Positions 1 through 5,442 of a DNA stretch of 9,309 bases are shown piece by piece. Numbering within the stretch: position 1 is the first letter of the stretch; every line of letters starts with the position of its first letter. The stretch comes from Oscillospiraceae bacterium (GTDB taxonomy: Bacteria > Bacillota > Clostridia > Oscillospirales > Oscillospiraceae). The notes below the pieces were generated by a model, which was not told the DNA's origin, ran no database searches, and was given only the letters and a program-made list of their open reading frames with translations. The DNA is taken from assembly GCA_017620315.1 (NCBI GenBank), contig JAFZQQ010000371.1:1-9309 (forward strand), given 5' to 3'. Both the position numbers and the translations under genes were made by a program.

Positions 1-1002
1 GCCCTGCGCTCAATCGGCATGATAAACCATGCCGACGAAGCCCCCGTTCTGCTGCGCAAAAAGCAGGACAAGGCGCATCCGAACGTGACGGTCTGGCATT
101 TCCGCAACAACGGCACGCCCCTGCATACATGGGAGAATTGCAGCGCGGAGATCGAAACGGCGCTGTGTGTGATAGTCGTTGGCATCTGCTATGGGAAGAA
201 TAATCAGCGGATCCTGCTTTCCACCGTCCCGGCGGGAAGCGGTCTGCCGGAGCGCATCGTCTGGAAGGACAGGTATCTTTCGCCAAGATCCTTTGAGCTG
301 ATGCTCGGAAGAAGCTATACCGGCGACGTGACGGTCAACCTCGCGGACATCCCGCACATACTTCTGGGCGGCGCTACCGGCAGCGGCAAAAGCGTTTTGC
401 TGAAATGCCTTATCATGCAGGCGTACCGTAAAGGCGCGTCCGTCGCTATCGCGGATTTCAAGGGCGGCGTGGATTTTCCGCTGTCATGGCGTGAAAAGTG
501 CCGTATGTGCTTCAACGAAAAAGCTCTGATCGAGCTGCTGGACAGTTATGTCTCCACGCTGGAGGAGCGCAAGCGCCTGTTCGGTGACGCGGGGATTGCA
601 AACCTTGATGAATACAACAAGGCAAACGGAACCAGGCTCAAGAGGTACATCCTCGCCTGCGACGAGATCGCGGAGGTACTGGACAAGACCGGGCTGACGA
701 AAGAGCAGAAGGAGACTGTCGCGCAGATCGAGAGCCGGCTTTCCCTGATTGCCCGGCAGGGCCGTGCCTTCGGCATCCACCTGATCCTCGCCACGCAGCG
801 CCCGGACGCGAACATCCTCTCCGGACAGATACGGAACAACATAAACTGCCGCATCTGCGGCAGGGCAGACAATGTGCTGTCGCAGATCATCCTGGACAAT
901 ACCGACGCGGCCGACCAGATACCGAAGCACGCCAAAGGCCGCTTCATGCTCCATGACGGCACGGTGTTCCAGGGCTTCTGGCTGGAGAACACGGAACTGT
1001 GA
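1..1002 (+). CDS. FtsK/SpoIIIE-type DNA translocase of a mobile element (5'-partial)
   Basis: P-loop ATPase of the FtsK/SpoIIIE/TcpA class, which pumps DNA and in conjugative elements couples DNA to the transfer channel. The frame is open to the first base of the window, so the N-terminus (where membrane segments normally lie) is missing; the ATG at 19 is probably internal. Counting from that Met, Walker A GATGSGKS is at residues 118-125, an ADFKGG strand at 145-150, Walker B ILACDE at 211-216 and the family motif ATQRPD at 258-263. There is no C-terminal gamma-type winged-helix extension: the protein stops shortly after the RecA-like core, as in element-borne coupling proteins and unlike cell-division FtsK. 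A small excisionase-like gene follows within 20 bases, a pairing common in integrative and conjugative elements of Firmicutes. The family call is solid; the role in conjugation is inferred from architecture and context. Confidence 0.9.
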   Translation, partial: ALRSIGMINHADEAPVLLRKKQDKAHPNVTVWHFRNNGTPLHTWENCSAEIETALCVIVVGICYGKNNQRILLSTVPAGSGLPERIVWKDRYLSPRSFELMLGRSYTGDVTVNLADIPHILLGGATGSGKSVLLKCLIMQAYRKGASVAIADFKGGVDFPLSWREKCRMCFNEKALIELLDSYVSTLEERKRLFGDAGIANLDEYNKANGTRLKRYILACDEIAEVLDKTGLTKEQKETVAQIESRLSLIARQGRAFGIHLILATQRPDANILSGQIRNNINCRICGRADNVLSQIILDNTDAADQIPKHAKGRFMLHDGTVFQGFWLENTEL

Positions 1003-1017
1003 TCGGCGGTGATGCCA

Positions 1018-1272
1018 ATGCCTGAACAGAATCCAAGTAAAAACTGCATTTCTGCCGTTTATGCCGAACACGGTGTGTTCCTCACGGTCACAGATCTGGC
1101 GGAGCTGCTGAAAACCTCTCGGTTTGTAGTAGATCGAATGCTGAAAAACGGCCAGCTCCCGGCTGCCAAGCTGGGCGGCCAGTACCGTGTCAGAACAGAC
1201 GATTTTATCAAATGGTGGAACGAGCAGGTCAAACAGGAACAGAAGAATATACTAAAGGGCTGCCTGCGGTAG
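1018..1272 (+). CDS. Small excisionase-like helix-turn-helix DNA-binding protein
   Basis: An 84-residue protein made almost entirely of a MerR/excisionase-type helix-turn-helix (HTH_17-like) at about residues 22-70. The pattern is FLTVTDLAELL, a recognition helix around TSRFVVDRMLKNG, then LPAAKLGGQYRVRTDDFIKWW, where the wing and the closing aromatic helix match the family. Such proteins act as recombination directionality factors or as regulators of mobile elements. Start choice: GTG at 1009, ATG at 1012 and ATG at 1018 are all in frame. I choose 1018 because GGCGGTGAT at 1005-1013 matches the anti-SD complement at 8 of 9 bases with normal spacing. It lies just after the translocase stop and is probably co-transcribed with it. 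Its last codons form one arm of a hairpin (1256-1283). Whether it acts in excision or in transcription cannot be told from the sequence. Confidence 0.82.
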   Translation: MPEQNPSKNCISAVYAEHGVFLTVTDLAELLKTSRFVVDRMLKNGQLPAAKLGGQYRVRTDDFIKWWNEQVKQEQKNILKGCLR

Positions 1273-1283
1273 TGGGCAGCCCT
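1256..1283 (+). terminator. Hairpin overlapping the stop codon of the HTH gene; weak terminator candidate
   Basis: AGGGCTGCC (1256-1264) pairs perfectly with GGCAGCCCT (1275-1283) around a 10-nt loop that contains the TAG stop. The downstream sequence is AT-rich (AATATATTAT) but lacks a true T-run, so termination may be partial. It marks the end of the translocase/HTH transcription unit. Confidence 0.4.
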
Positions 1284-1350
1284 AATATATTATGATTCCA
1301 CAAGTTTTTGATAAATGCAAAAATGCCAAGGTTGTGGCAAGAAAAATGGA

Positions 1351-1372
1351 AAAACCTCTTTGGAAAGGGGTT
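1351..1372 (-). terminator. Candidate terminator of the two-gene - strand operon
   Basis: Read on the - strand, AACCCCTTT-CC-AAAGAGGTT (one mismatch in a 9-bp stem) is followed directly by a T-run. It lies about 40 bases past the stop codon of the 499-residue gene. The loop is very short as drawn, so the effective stem is likely 7-8 bp. Confidence 0.4.
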
Positions 1373-1412
1373 GGAAATGACAGCTATCGGTTCGCCTTTT
1401 CTGCAATCCGAG

Positions 1413-2912
1413 TCATTTAAGAACGAAATGTTCTCGGGATCGCATGGCGGTCTGAAACTCACCAAAATCGACATGTTGTAAAGCAATACCGGCTTCATCA
1501 GCAAAACGAACGATCGAAAGCACCGCTTGATCGTAATTCTCTCCAGTTTCAAGGTTATACTCAAAGGTCTCAATAAACCTATCAAACATCAACCGCTGCT
1601 TCTCTTCGCAACGAGCAACGTGTAACCTAAATTCCTCGTGGTACTCGTTCATCTGACGAGTTGATTCTTGGAGGATCGCAGCCATTCGCTCGTATTCCTC
1701 AGCATTCAATTTTGCATTTTTGATTATTTCTCGTGTGCAGGTTACAACGTAACTGGCGGTCGTATAAATCGCCATCGGGACAAACGGACTGACAGATTTA
1801 CCAAGAATAGCAACCACTGCCTTGGTAAAGTAAATAGTTGATGCGGCTTTTGCAGTGGTATCAACAAGCTGATCACGCAGTTCTTCGGCTGTTATTTCTC
1901 CGCGTGCATATGAATAGAGAGCAACACCGCCGTCAATAATACCACCTGCCATTACGGTTGCAGCCGTTGAATCGCTCAGCAATGCGCTGCCTGCTTTTAT
2001 TCCCTGATACCGAATAGCGGTACTTATCGCTCCGGTGGCAGCACCACGAACCCCACCTTTTACGGCATCAGCACCCACATCAGCCAGCGCCTCGGACAAA
2101 TTTTTCTTATCCTGAAATACAGCAAACATATTTGTTACCCCTGAAACGATGCCAGTAGTAACAAAACTCGCCTTGGCCATATTTGCCGCGGAACACTTCA
2201 TTTCTGCAGCAACTTGCCTGTGTTCAAATCTTTGCGCATATAATTCCGGTGAATCATACGCTTCCTGCACTTCTTCAATAGTTGTGCCGCCTGAGGACGC
2301 GCCTTGATAGTGGGTTTCATCTGTTAAATGTTCATGAACATTTCTGTAAGTCTCTGCATGAATGCCTTTGGAATCTGCTCTTGCCTTTGATAGTTTCTTT
2401 GCCTCGTCCAATAATGAGCCTTCTGCATTATAGTCATCCTGCCTCCGGATCAAGCGATCCATACCGTCATACTGACCCCATCCTTTGTTTTTGGCCCCCG
2501 TTTGGTCAAATACAGATTGTGCCGCGCTTGTATCTCTGCCATGAGACGAGGTCTTTATAAATTTAGCCTGAATCTTCTTTACTGTCTTTCCGTAGTCCTG
2601 AATAAGTATATCTGCTTCCGCAGCGGGATCCGTCACATCTGTCACGACCGCTCTTGCCGTCATTCCTCTTGAGGCTGCATCTGTATTGAACTTTGCAGAT
2701 TCGATGTATTCGAACAGATTTCCTTTTTGCGCATCAAAAGTACCATGCTGGATTATTGGCGTGCTCACTTTCCAGCGAAAAAGACTCATGCCATCAACTG
2801 CAGAATCTGTAGCATCGCGTGCCGCCTGAGATGCGGTATTTCCGAGCAAGGTCCCTGCTGTCTTTGCGGCATCAGTTGCAACCGTTTTTGTCTTCTTCCG
2901 AAAAATAGACAT
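1413..2912 (-). CDS. Uncharacterised 499-aa protein: candidate QxK nuclease-like N-terminus plus hydrophobic helical domain
   Basis: I do not recognise a named family. An N-terminal Ala/Thr-rich segment (1-40) is followed by a compact region with GNLFEYIESAKFN at 64-76, an acidic AD-ILIQD strand (Asp101) and IQAKF at 114-118. The order Glu68 - Asp101 - Gln115-x-Lys117 fits a PD-(D/E)XK-type nuclease core in its QxK variant; this is a motif reading, not a proven activity. Residues 127-240 are polar and mainly helical. From about 245 to 395 the chain is Gly/Ala-rich with hydrophobic helices (TTGIVSGVTNMFAVF; AATGAISTAIRY; STAATVMAGGIIDGGVALYSYA; SPFVPMAIYTTASYVV), suggesting membrane insertion or tight helix packing. 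The last 100 residues are charged helices. It is the second gene of an operon: its ribosome site TAGGAG (2920-2925) includes the stop codon of the upstream membrane-protein gene, 10 bases before its ATG, implying coupled translation and a shared function. Confidence 0.82.
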   Translation of the reverse strand: MSIFRKKTKTVATDAAKTAGTLLGNTASQAARDATDSAVDGMSLFRWKVSTPIIQHGTFDAQKGNLFEYIESAKFNTDAASRGMTARAVVTDVTDPAAEADILIQDYGKTVKKIQAKFIKTSSHGRDTSAAQSVFDQTGAKNKGWGQYDGMDRLIRRQDDYNAEGSLLDEAKKLSKARADSKGIHAETYRNVHEHLTDETHYQGASSGGTTIEEVQEAYDSPELYAQRFEHRQVAAEMKCSAANMAKASFVTTGIVSGVTNMFAVFQDKKNLSEALADVGADAVKGGVRGAATGAISTAIRYQGIKAGSALLSDSTAATVMAGGIIDGGVALYSYARGEITAEELRDQLVDTTAKAASTIYFTKAVVAILGKSVSPFVPMAIYTTASYVVTCTREIIKNAKLNAEEYERMAAILQESTRQMNEYHEEFRLHVARCEEKQRLMFDRFIETFEYNLETGENYDQAVLSIVRFADEAGIALQHVDFGEFQTAMRSREHFVLK

Positions 2913-2922
2913 TTCAAAACTC

Positions 2923-4188
2923 CTATAGCAAAATAGCTATTGCAATCACCACGACCACAGATACAATTAACCTAACCAATCTCCAAACATACAATCTGCT
3001 TGCGGGTAAGTCTCTAAACTTGAAGAACACGGGGCAGGCCAGAAGAGCACAAACAATAAACAGTATCCCCTTTAATACACTGCTTCCAAGAGATAGAATT
3101 CCAATCACCACAAAGAAAGCCATAGCAAAGAAGTTTATTATCAGCATTTTATTTGCTATCGGCTTCCACAGCAGATTCCCGACAGGCGCATCTTCGCCAA
3201 CCATTTTGAATGTATCTTTTCGCACCTCTTTCAAATCTGCTATGGATGCGGATAAAGCCTTTTGTGCATCACTAGAGACTTCACCGGTTGATGTCAAAAT
3301 GGGTGTAGCTAAAACGTGATAATATATCTGAGCCATCAGCCACGAAAGATGTAGTGTTTTTTGCTCTACCGTTGATAGATCGTCAAAATCAACGTATCCG
3401 TCTTGGTCAATGGTATGTTCGCTTTTTATACGATCCAGTTCTTTTATAAAGGGTGCAAATATTTTGTTTAGCTTCTTTATGAAGCCGGAGTAATTGTCCG
3501 ATATCTTTTCAATGCCGTGCATGCATGTAGTGATGGTATCCATTTGCGCCACAGCGTTTTCTGCCTCGGCATGTATTTTTTTTGCTTCTTCAAGGCGCTC
3601 TTTTCCCTTTACGCCAGCAATCACTGCCGCAACCGCTAAAATAGGTGCAACCACGATTCCGGCAAGAACCAGCTTACCTGCTGCCATTCCTAAACCGCCT
3701 GCGGCTTTTGCTCCGCCGCCAAACCATGCGAGAGTAGCGTTTGTCTTTGCCGCGCCTGAGAGCGCAGCGATGGCTGTTCCCGTTGAAGCGCTTCCGAACA
3801 TCATTGCTCCGCCATAAGCAGCAACACCGACTAATGCACCTGTCCCAACTGCCGCAAAGCCTGCTTTTGCAACTTCAGAAGCAGTCATCGATGCGTTCTC
3901 AATGTTCATTAGTGTTTCTGACGGTTCTTCGTTGTATCCGATAAAATGGGTATTCGTAGTTTCGACACGGTTTAGTTCAACATTTTTGAAAGTCCCAAAA
4001 GATGTAACAAACGCCTCCATGCCTTCAGACCACGCGCTTATTTTTATCTTACCGAGTTCCTCTAATGATTTCGACGTCTTTTCTTTTTGTGATTCGAACT
4101 TTGCTTTAGAAGTATCATAAATATGCTGAGCATCGTCGAGGAGTTTTTGTATTTCTTCTTTGTGGGTTATTGGTTCTAATAGGCCCAT
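2923..4188 (-). CDS. Uncharacterised 421-aa coiled-coil / glycine-zipper membrane protein
   Basis: No named family recognised. The start is ATG at 4186-4188, not the in-frame ATG 17 codons upstream, because GGGGAGGA lies at 4193-4200. Residues 1-70 are charged helices likely to form a coiled coil (EEIQKLLDDAQHIYDTSKAK onward, then LEELGKIKISAW). Residues 106-195 form a long Gly/Ala-rich hydrophobic stretch of glycine-zipper type, with the notable run TGTAIAALSGAAKTNATLAW followed by FGGGAKAAGGLGMAAG and a hydrophobic helix at about 172-193. A second polar helical region covers about 196-340. The C-terminus holds two or three membrane helices (about 348-368, 371-390, 404-421). The layout suggests a membrane-embedded protein with a large cytosolic middle domain, perhaps a pore or membrane-perturbing partner. 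It is the first gene of an operon with the 499-residue protein. Function is unknown; any defence role is inferred from location on a mobile element. Confidence 0.82.
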   Translation of the reverse strand: MGLLEPITHKEEIQKLLDDAQHIYDTSKAKFESQKEKTSKSLEELGKIKISAWSEGMEAFVTSFGTFKNVELNRVETTNTHFIGYNEEPSETLMNIENASMTASEVAKAGFAAVGTGALVGVAAYGGAMMFGSASTGTAIAALSGAAKTNATLAWFGGGAKAAGGLGMAAGKLVLAGIVVAPILAVAAVIAGVKGKERLEEAKKIHAEAENAVAQMDTITTCMHGIEKISDNYSGFIKKLNKIFAPFIKELDRIKSEHTIDQDGYVDFDDLSTVEQKTLHLSWLMAQIYYHVLATPILTSTGEVSSDAQKALSASIADLKEVRKDTFKMVGEDAPVGNLLWKPIANKMLIINFFAMAFFVVIGILSLGSSVLKGILFIVCALLACPVFFKFRDLPASRLYVWRLVRLIVSVVVVIAIAILL

Positions 4189-4192
4189 AGTA

Positions 4193-4200
4193 TCCTCCCC
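4193..4200 (-). promoter_or_regulatory. Ribosome binding site that fixes the start of the 421-aa gene
   Basis: On the - strand GGGGAGGA precedes the ATG at 4188 by 4 nt, with the GGAGG core 6 nt away. The longer in-frame ATG at 4239 has no comparable site, so the 17 extra residues are probably not translated. Confidence 0.7.
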
Positions 4201-4276
4201 AGTCCTCTTCGATCTTGACGGCAGACTGCTACTGAACATATCTGCTGTTTTCCCGCTGTTTATATTATTGCATCAC

Positions 4277-4305
4277 AGTATAAGTGGCTTTTCAATCGTT
4301 TTAAA
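4277..4305 (-). promoter_or_regulatory. Candidate sigma-A promoter of the two-gene operon
   Basis: Read on the - strand: TTTAAA (4300-4305), a 17-bp spacer, then TATACT (4277-4282). Transcription would begin near 4270, leaving an untranslated leader of about 80 nt. An overlapping alternative is TTGAAA further in, with AATAAT-like boxes downstream. Confidence 0.5.
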
Positions 4306-4719
4306 CATGAATAGCTCACCGAAGATCGCTCTCTTTGCGCAGAAGCTCATAAAGCCTAATGAGCTTGATCTTCTGCCCGTCCTTGGCCATGGCCGAAGCC
4401 CTTCTTCCGGGTACAAACTTATAAAATAATTATAGTGAAAAATGCCGAGAAAATCAATGTTTGAGCGTAACTAAATCGTTTCTTGATGACGATTTTTATA
4501 CATTTTTGTCGGGCGGCGGGTCATAATCCCTGCTACCGGTTCTTTTTCATAGTTTTTTGCGAGTGTTAAGAACACCCAAAAGTACACATCACCAACATTT
4601 AGGGCTTAATCCAGCACCGGAACGCAAAAATCGGGCTCTGGTGTAGACGTAAAGCCGCTCTAGGGTTCGATTTAACCGTATTTTGCGTAATTTTTGCTTG
4701 TTTTTGCCAAAAATGTAAG
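4306..4719. other. Element-side stretch without a convincing gene
   Basis: About 410 AT-leaning bases. A nested inverted repeat is visible: GAAGATC (from 4321) against GATCTTC (ending near 4372), enclosing AAGCTCAT/ATGAGCTT with an 8-nt loop. GGCCATGGCC is palindromic at 4385-4394. AAATCG (4473-4478) pairs with CGATTT (4490-4495) ahead of a T-rich tail, a weak terminator candidate. Two tiny open frames exist (40 codons on + at 4307-4429; 38 codons on - at 4471-4587), but neither has a ribosome site and I do not call them as genes. No integrase or other recombinase is encoded here. Confidence 0.5.
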
Positions 4720-4758
4720 AAAAAACCTCTTTTGCCGTGTTGACAAAAGAGGCTTTTT
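4720..4758 (-). terminator. Intrinsic terminator immediately after tRNA-Gly; T-runs on both strands
   Basis: CCTCTTTTG (4726-4734) pairs perfectly with CAAAAGAGG (4744-4752) around a 9-nt loop. On the - strand the stem is followed by six Ts (4720-4725), starting only about 6 nt after the encoded CCA of the tRNA. The + strand also has six Ts (4754-4759), so it can stop transcription from both directions. Confidence 0.85.
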
Positions 4759-4832
4759 TGGAGCAGGGTACGGGAGTCGAACCCGCCTTACCAGCTTGGG
4801 AAGCTGGGGTAATACCGATATACCAACCCTGC
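4759..4832 (-). tRNA. tRNA-Gly (anticodon CCC), complete, 3' CCA encoded
   Basis: Read on the - strand, a 74-nt cloverleaf: acceptor GCAGGGT/ACCCTGC (7 bp), anticodon stem CCAGC/GCTGG with loop TTCCCAA (anticodon CCC at 4798-4800), T-arm loop GTTCGACTC, discriminator T and encoded CCA (4759-4761). It decodes GGG glycine codons. A weak promoter may exist just upstream (TTGGAA, about 17-18 bp, ATAATT/TAATTT). A diverged, truncated tRNA-Gly(CCC) lies 109 nt upstream on the same strand behind a consensus promoter, so the two may be transcribed together. I judge this complete gene to sit on the mobile-element side of the junction and to replace the broken one; the alternative is an old tandem pair in which one copy decayed. 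Confidence 0.95.
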
Positions 4833-4855
4833 TTATTAAATTATTTTTTTGTTCG

Positions 4856-4879
4856 ATAACGTTCCAAATAGCGTTCCAA
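4856..4879. repeat. Tandem 12-bp direct repeat near the element end
   Basis: ATAACGTTCCAA is followed directly by ATAGCGTTCCAA (one mismatch). It lies between the complete and the truncated tRNA-Gly, about 65 bp from the inferred junction. Short direct repeats in such positions often serve as arm-type sites for tyrosine recombinases; here that is only inference. It may instead overlap the -35 area of the complete tRNA. Confidence 0.6.
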
Positions 4880-4941
4880 TTATAGAAAATCAAAATTTTA
4901 ATGCCAGAAAAGCCTTGGAAATACAGGATTTTGTTTGAAGT

Positions 4942-4989
4942 GCCTCCCAGGCTTGGGAAGCCCGTGTACTACCGATGTACTAACCCTGC
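4942..4989 (-). pseudogene. Truncated tRNA-Gly(CCC): 5' 48 nt only, probable integration junction
   Basis: Read on the - strand from 4989, the sequence matches the complete tRNA-Gly at 38 of 48 positions by hand alignment: identical acceptor 5' strand GCAGGGT, D arm with ATCGGTA, and anticodon arm CGGGC-TTCCCAA-GCCTG with anticodon CCC at 4955-4957. Similarity runs through the variable loop (AGGC) and then ends abruptly; no T arm, acceptor 3' strand or CCA follows. A consensus promoter sits 17 nt upstream of its 5' end, so it was recently a functioning host gene. The break coincides with the change from GC-rich chromosome to the AT-richer element side, pointing to element integration within or just 3' of the anticodon arm. 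Confidence 0.8.
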
Positions 4990-5006
4990 GCTGTTCTTAT
5001 ATACCC

Positions 5007-5035
5007 ATTATAGCACAGGCTCCGGCGGTTTTCAA
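5007..5035 (-). promoter_or_regulatory. Strong sigma-A promoter of the host tRNA-Gly locus
   Basis: Read on the - strand: TTGAAA (5030-5035), 17-bp spacer, TATAAT (5007-5012). Initiation is expected near 5000, about ten nucleotides before the truncated tRNA. With no terminator in between, transcription should continue into the complete tRNA-Gly and stop at the hairpin at 4726-4752. Confidence 0.8.
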
Positions 5036-5053
5036 GTCGAAAGTTGCCGCACC

Positions 5054-5287
5054 TTACAGCTTCTCGAACCGCTTGCATGCTTCGCCGCCGCGCGTCACGG
5101 TCTCGTCCCACATGGCGGTCGGGCGCACCCAGACGCCGCCCTCTCCGTAGAGCGCGCGGTAGACGACCATGGGCTCGAGCGTCTCCGAATGACGGGCGAC
5201 GTACAGGAGCTCGTATTCGTTCCCCTTGAAGTGGCGGTATTTTCCCGGCTCCAGCGCCGGCAGAGGCGGCAGCTTTTCGTTTTCCAT
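5054..5287 (-). CDS. DUF1653 family small protein
   Basis: A 77-residue protein whose core from residue 14 to the end matches the DUF1653 family: PGKYRHFKGNEYELLYVARH, then SETLEPMVVYRALYGEGGVW and VRPTAMWDETV, ending RFEKL. Members are small single-domain proteins, found alone or fused to other enzymes, with no established reaction; the conserved YRH, GNEY, ARHSET and YGEGG-WVRP patches are all present. Start: ATG at 5285-5287 with GAGG at 5294-5297, 6 nt away; an ATG 18 codons upstream lies at the promoter and lacks a ribosome site. It has its own promoter (5321-5348) and is divergent from citrate synthase. Its stop lies about 20 bases before the -35 box of the tRNA promoter on the same strand, and no terminator hairpin is evident between them. 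Confidence 0.88.
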   Translation of the reverse strand: MENEKLPPLPALEPGKYRHFKGNEYELLYVARHSETLEPMVVYRALYGEGGVWVRPTAMWDETVTRGGEACKRFEKL

Positions 5288-5320
5288 GAGGCACCTCGCG
5301 GTCAGTTTTCGTACGCTCCC

Positions 5321-5348
5321 ATTGTACCACGTCCGCGTCATTTTGCAA
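5321..5348 (-). promoter_or_regulatory. Promoter of the DUF1653 gene
   Basis: Read on the - strand: TTGCAA (5343-5348), 16-bp spacer, TACAAT (5321-5326), giving a leader of about 25-30 nt before the ATG at 5287. It is divergent from the citrate synthase promoter, with the two -35 boxes about 24 bp apart. Confidence 0.6.
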
Positions 5349-5372
5349 GCGAGAAACGGCGCCGGCCGGTGA

Positions 5373-5401
5373 TTGACATAACGACATTTAAGGCATATAA
5401 T
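5373..5401 (+). promoter_or_regulatory. Perfect-consensus sigma-A promoter of citrate synthase
   Basis: TTGACA (5373-5378), 17-bp spacer, TATAAT (5396-5401): both boxes match consensus at every position with optimal spacing. Initiation is expected near 5408. The gene's ribosome site AAGGAGGT is at 5428-5435. Such a promoter implies strong expression unless a repressor acts; no clear operator palindrome is visible over it. Confidence 0.85.
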
Positions 5402-5442
5402 ATTATTTCAAATCACTTCAACCAGTTAAGGAGGTCTGCGCC

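Noticed and set aside
4307..4429. 40-codon + frame ending KLIK that reads plausibly like protein
   Set aside because: No ribosome site, overlaps the operon promoter on the other strand, and no family recognised; could be a remnant but not supportable.
4471..4587. 38-codon - frame from GTG (YFWVFLTLAKNYEKEPVAG)
   Set aside because: No usable ribosome site and no context for a peptide; possibly a decayed gene end.
4694..4885. Open frame of 63 codons on + across the tRNA
   Set aside because: It is the antisense reading of tRNA-Gly and its terminator, a common false gene call; no ribosome site.
4833..4941. Intron between two halves of one tRNA
   Set aside because: The downstream tRNA is already complete and differs in sequence from the fragment, and 109 nt is too short for a group I intron core.
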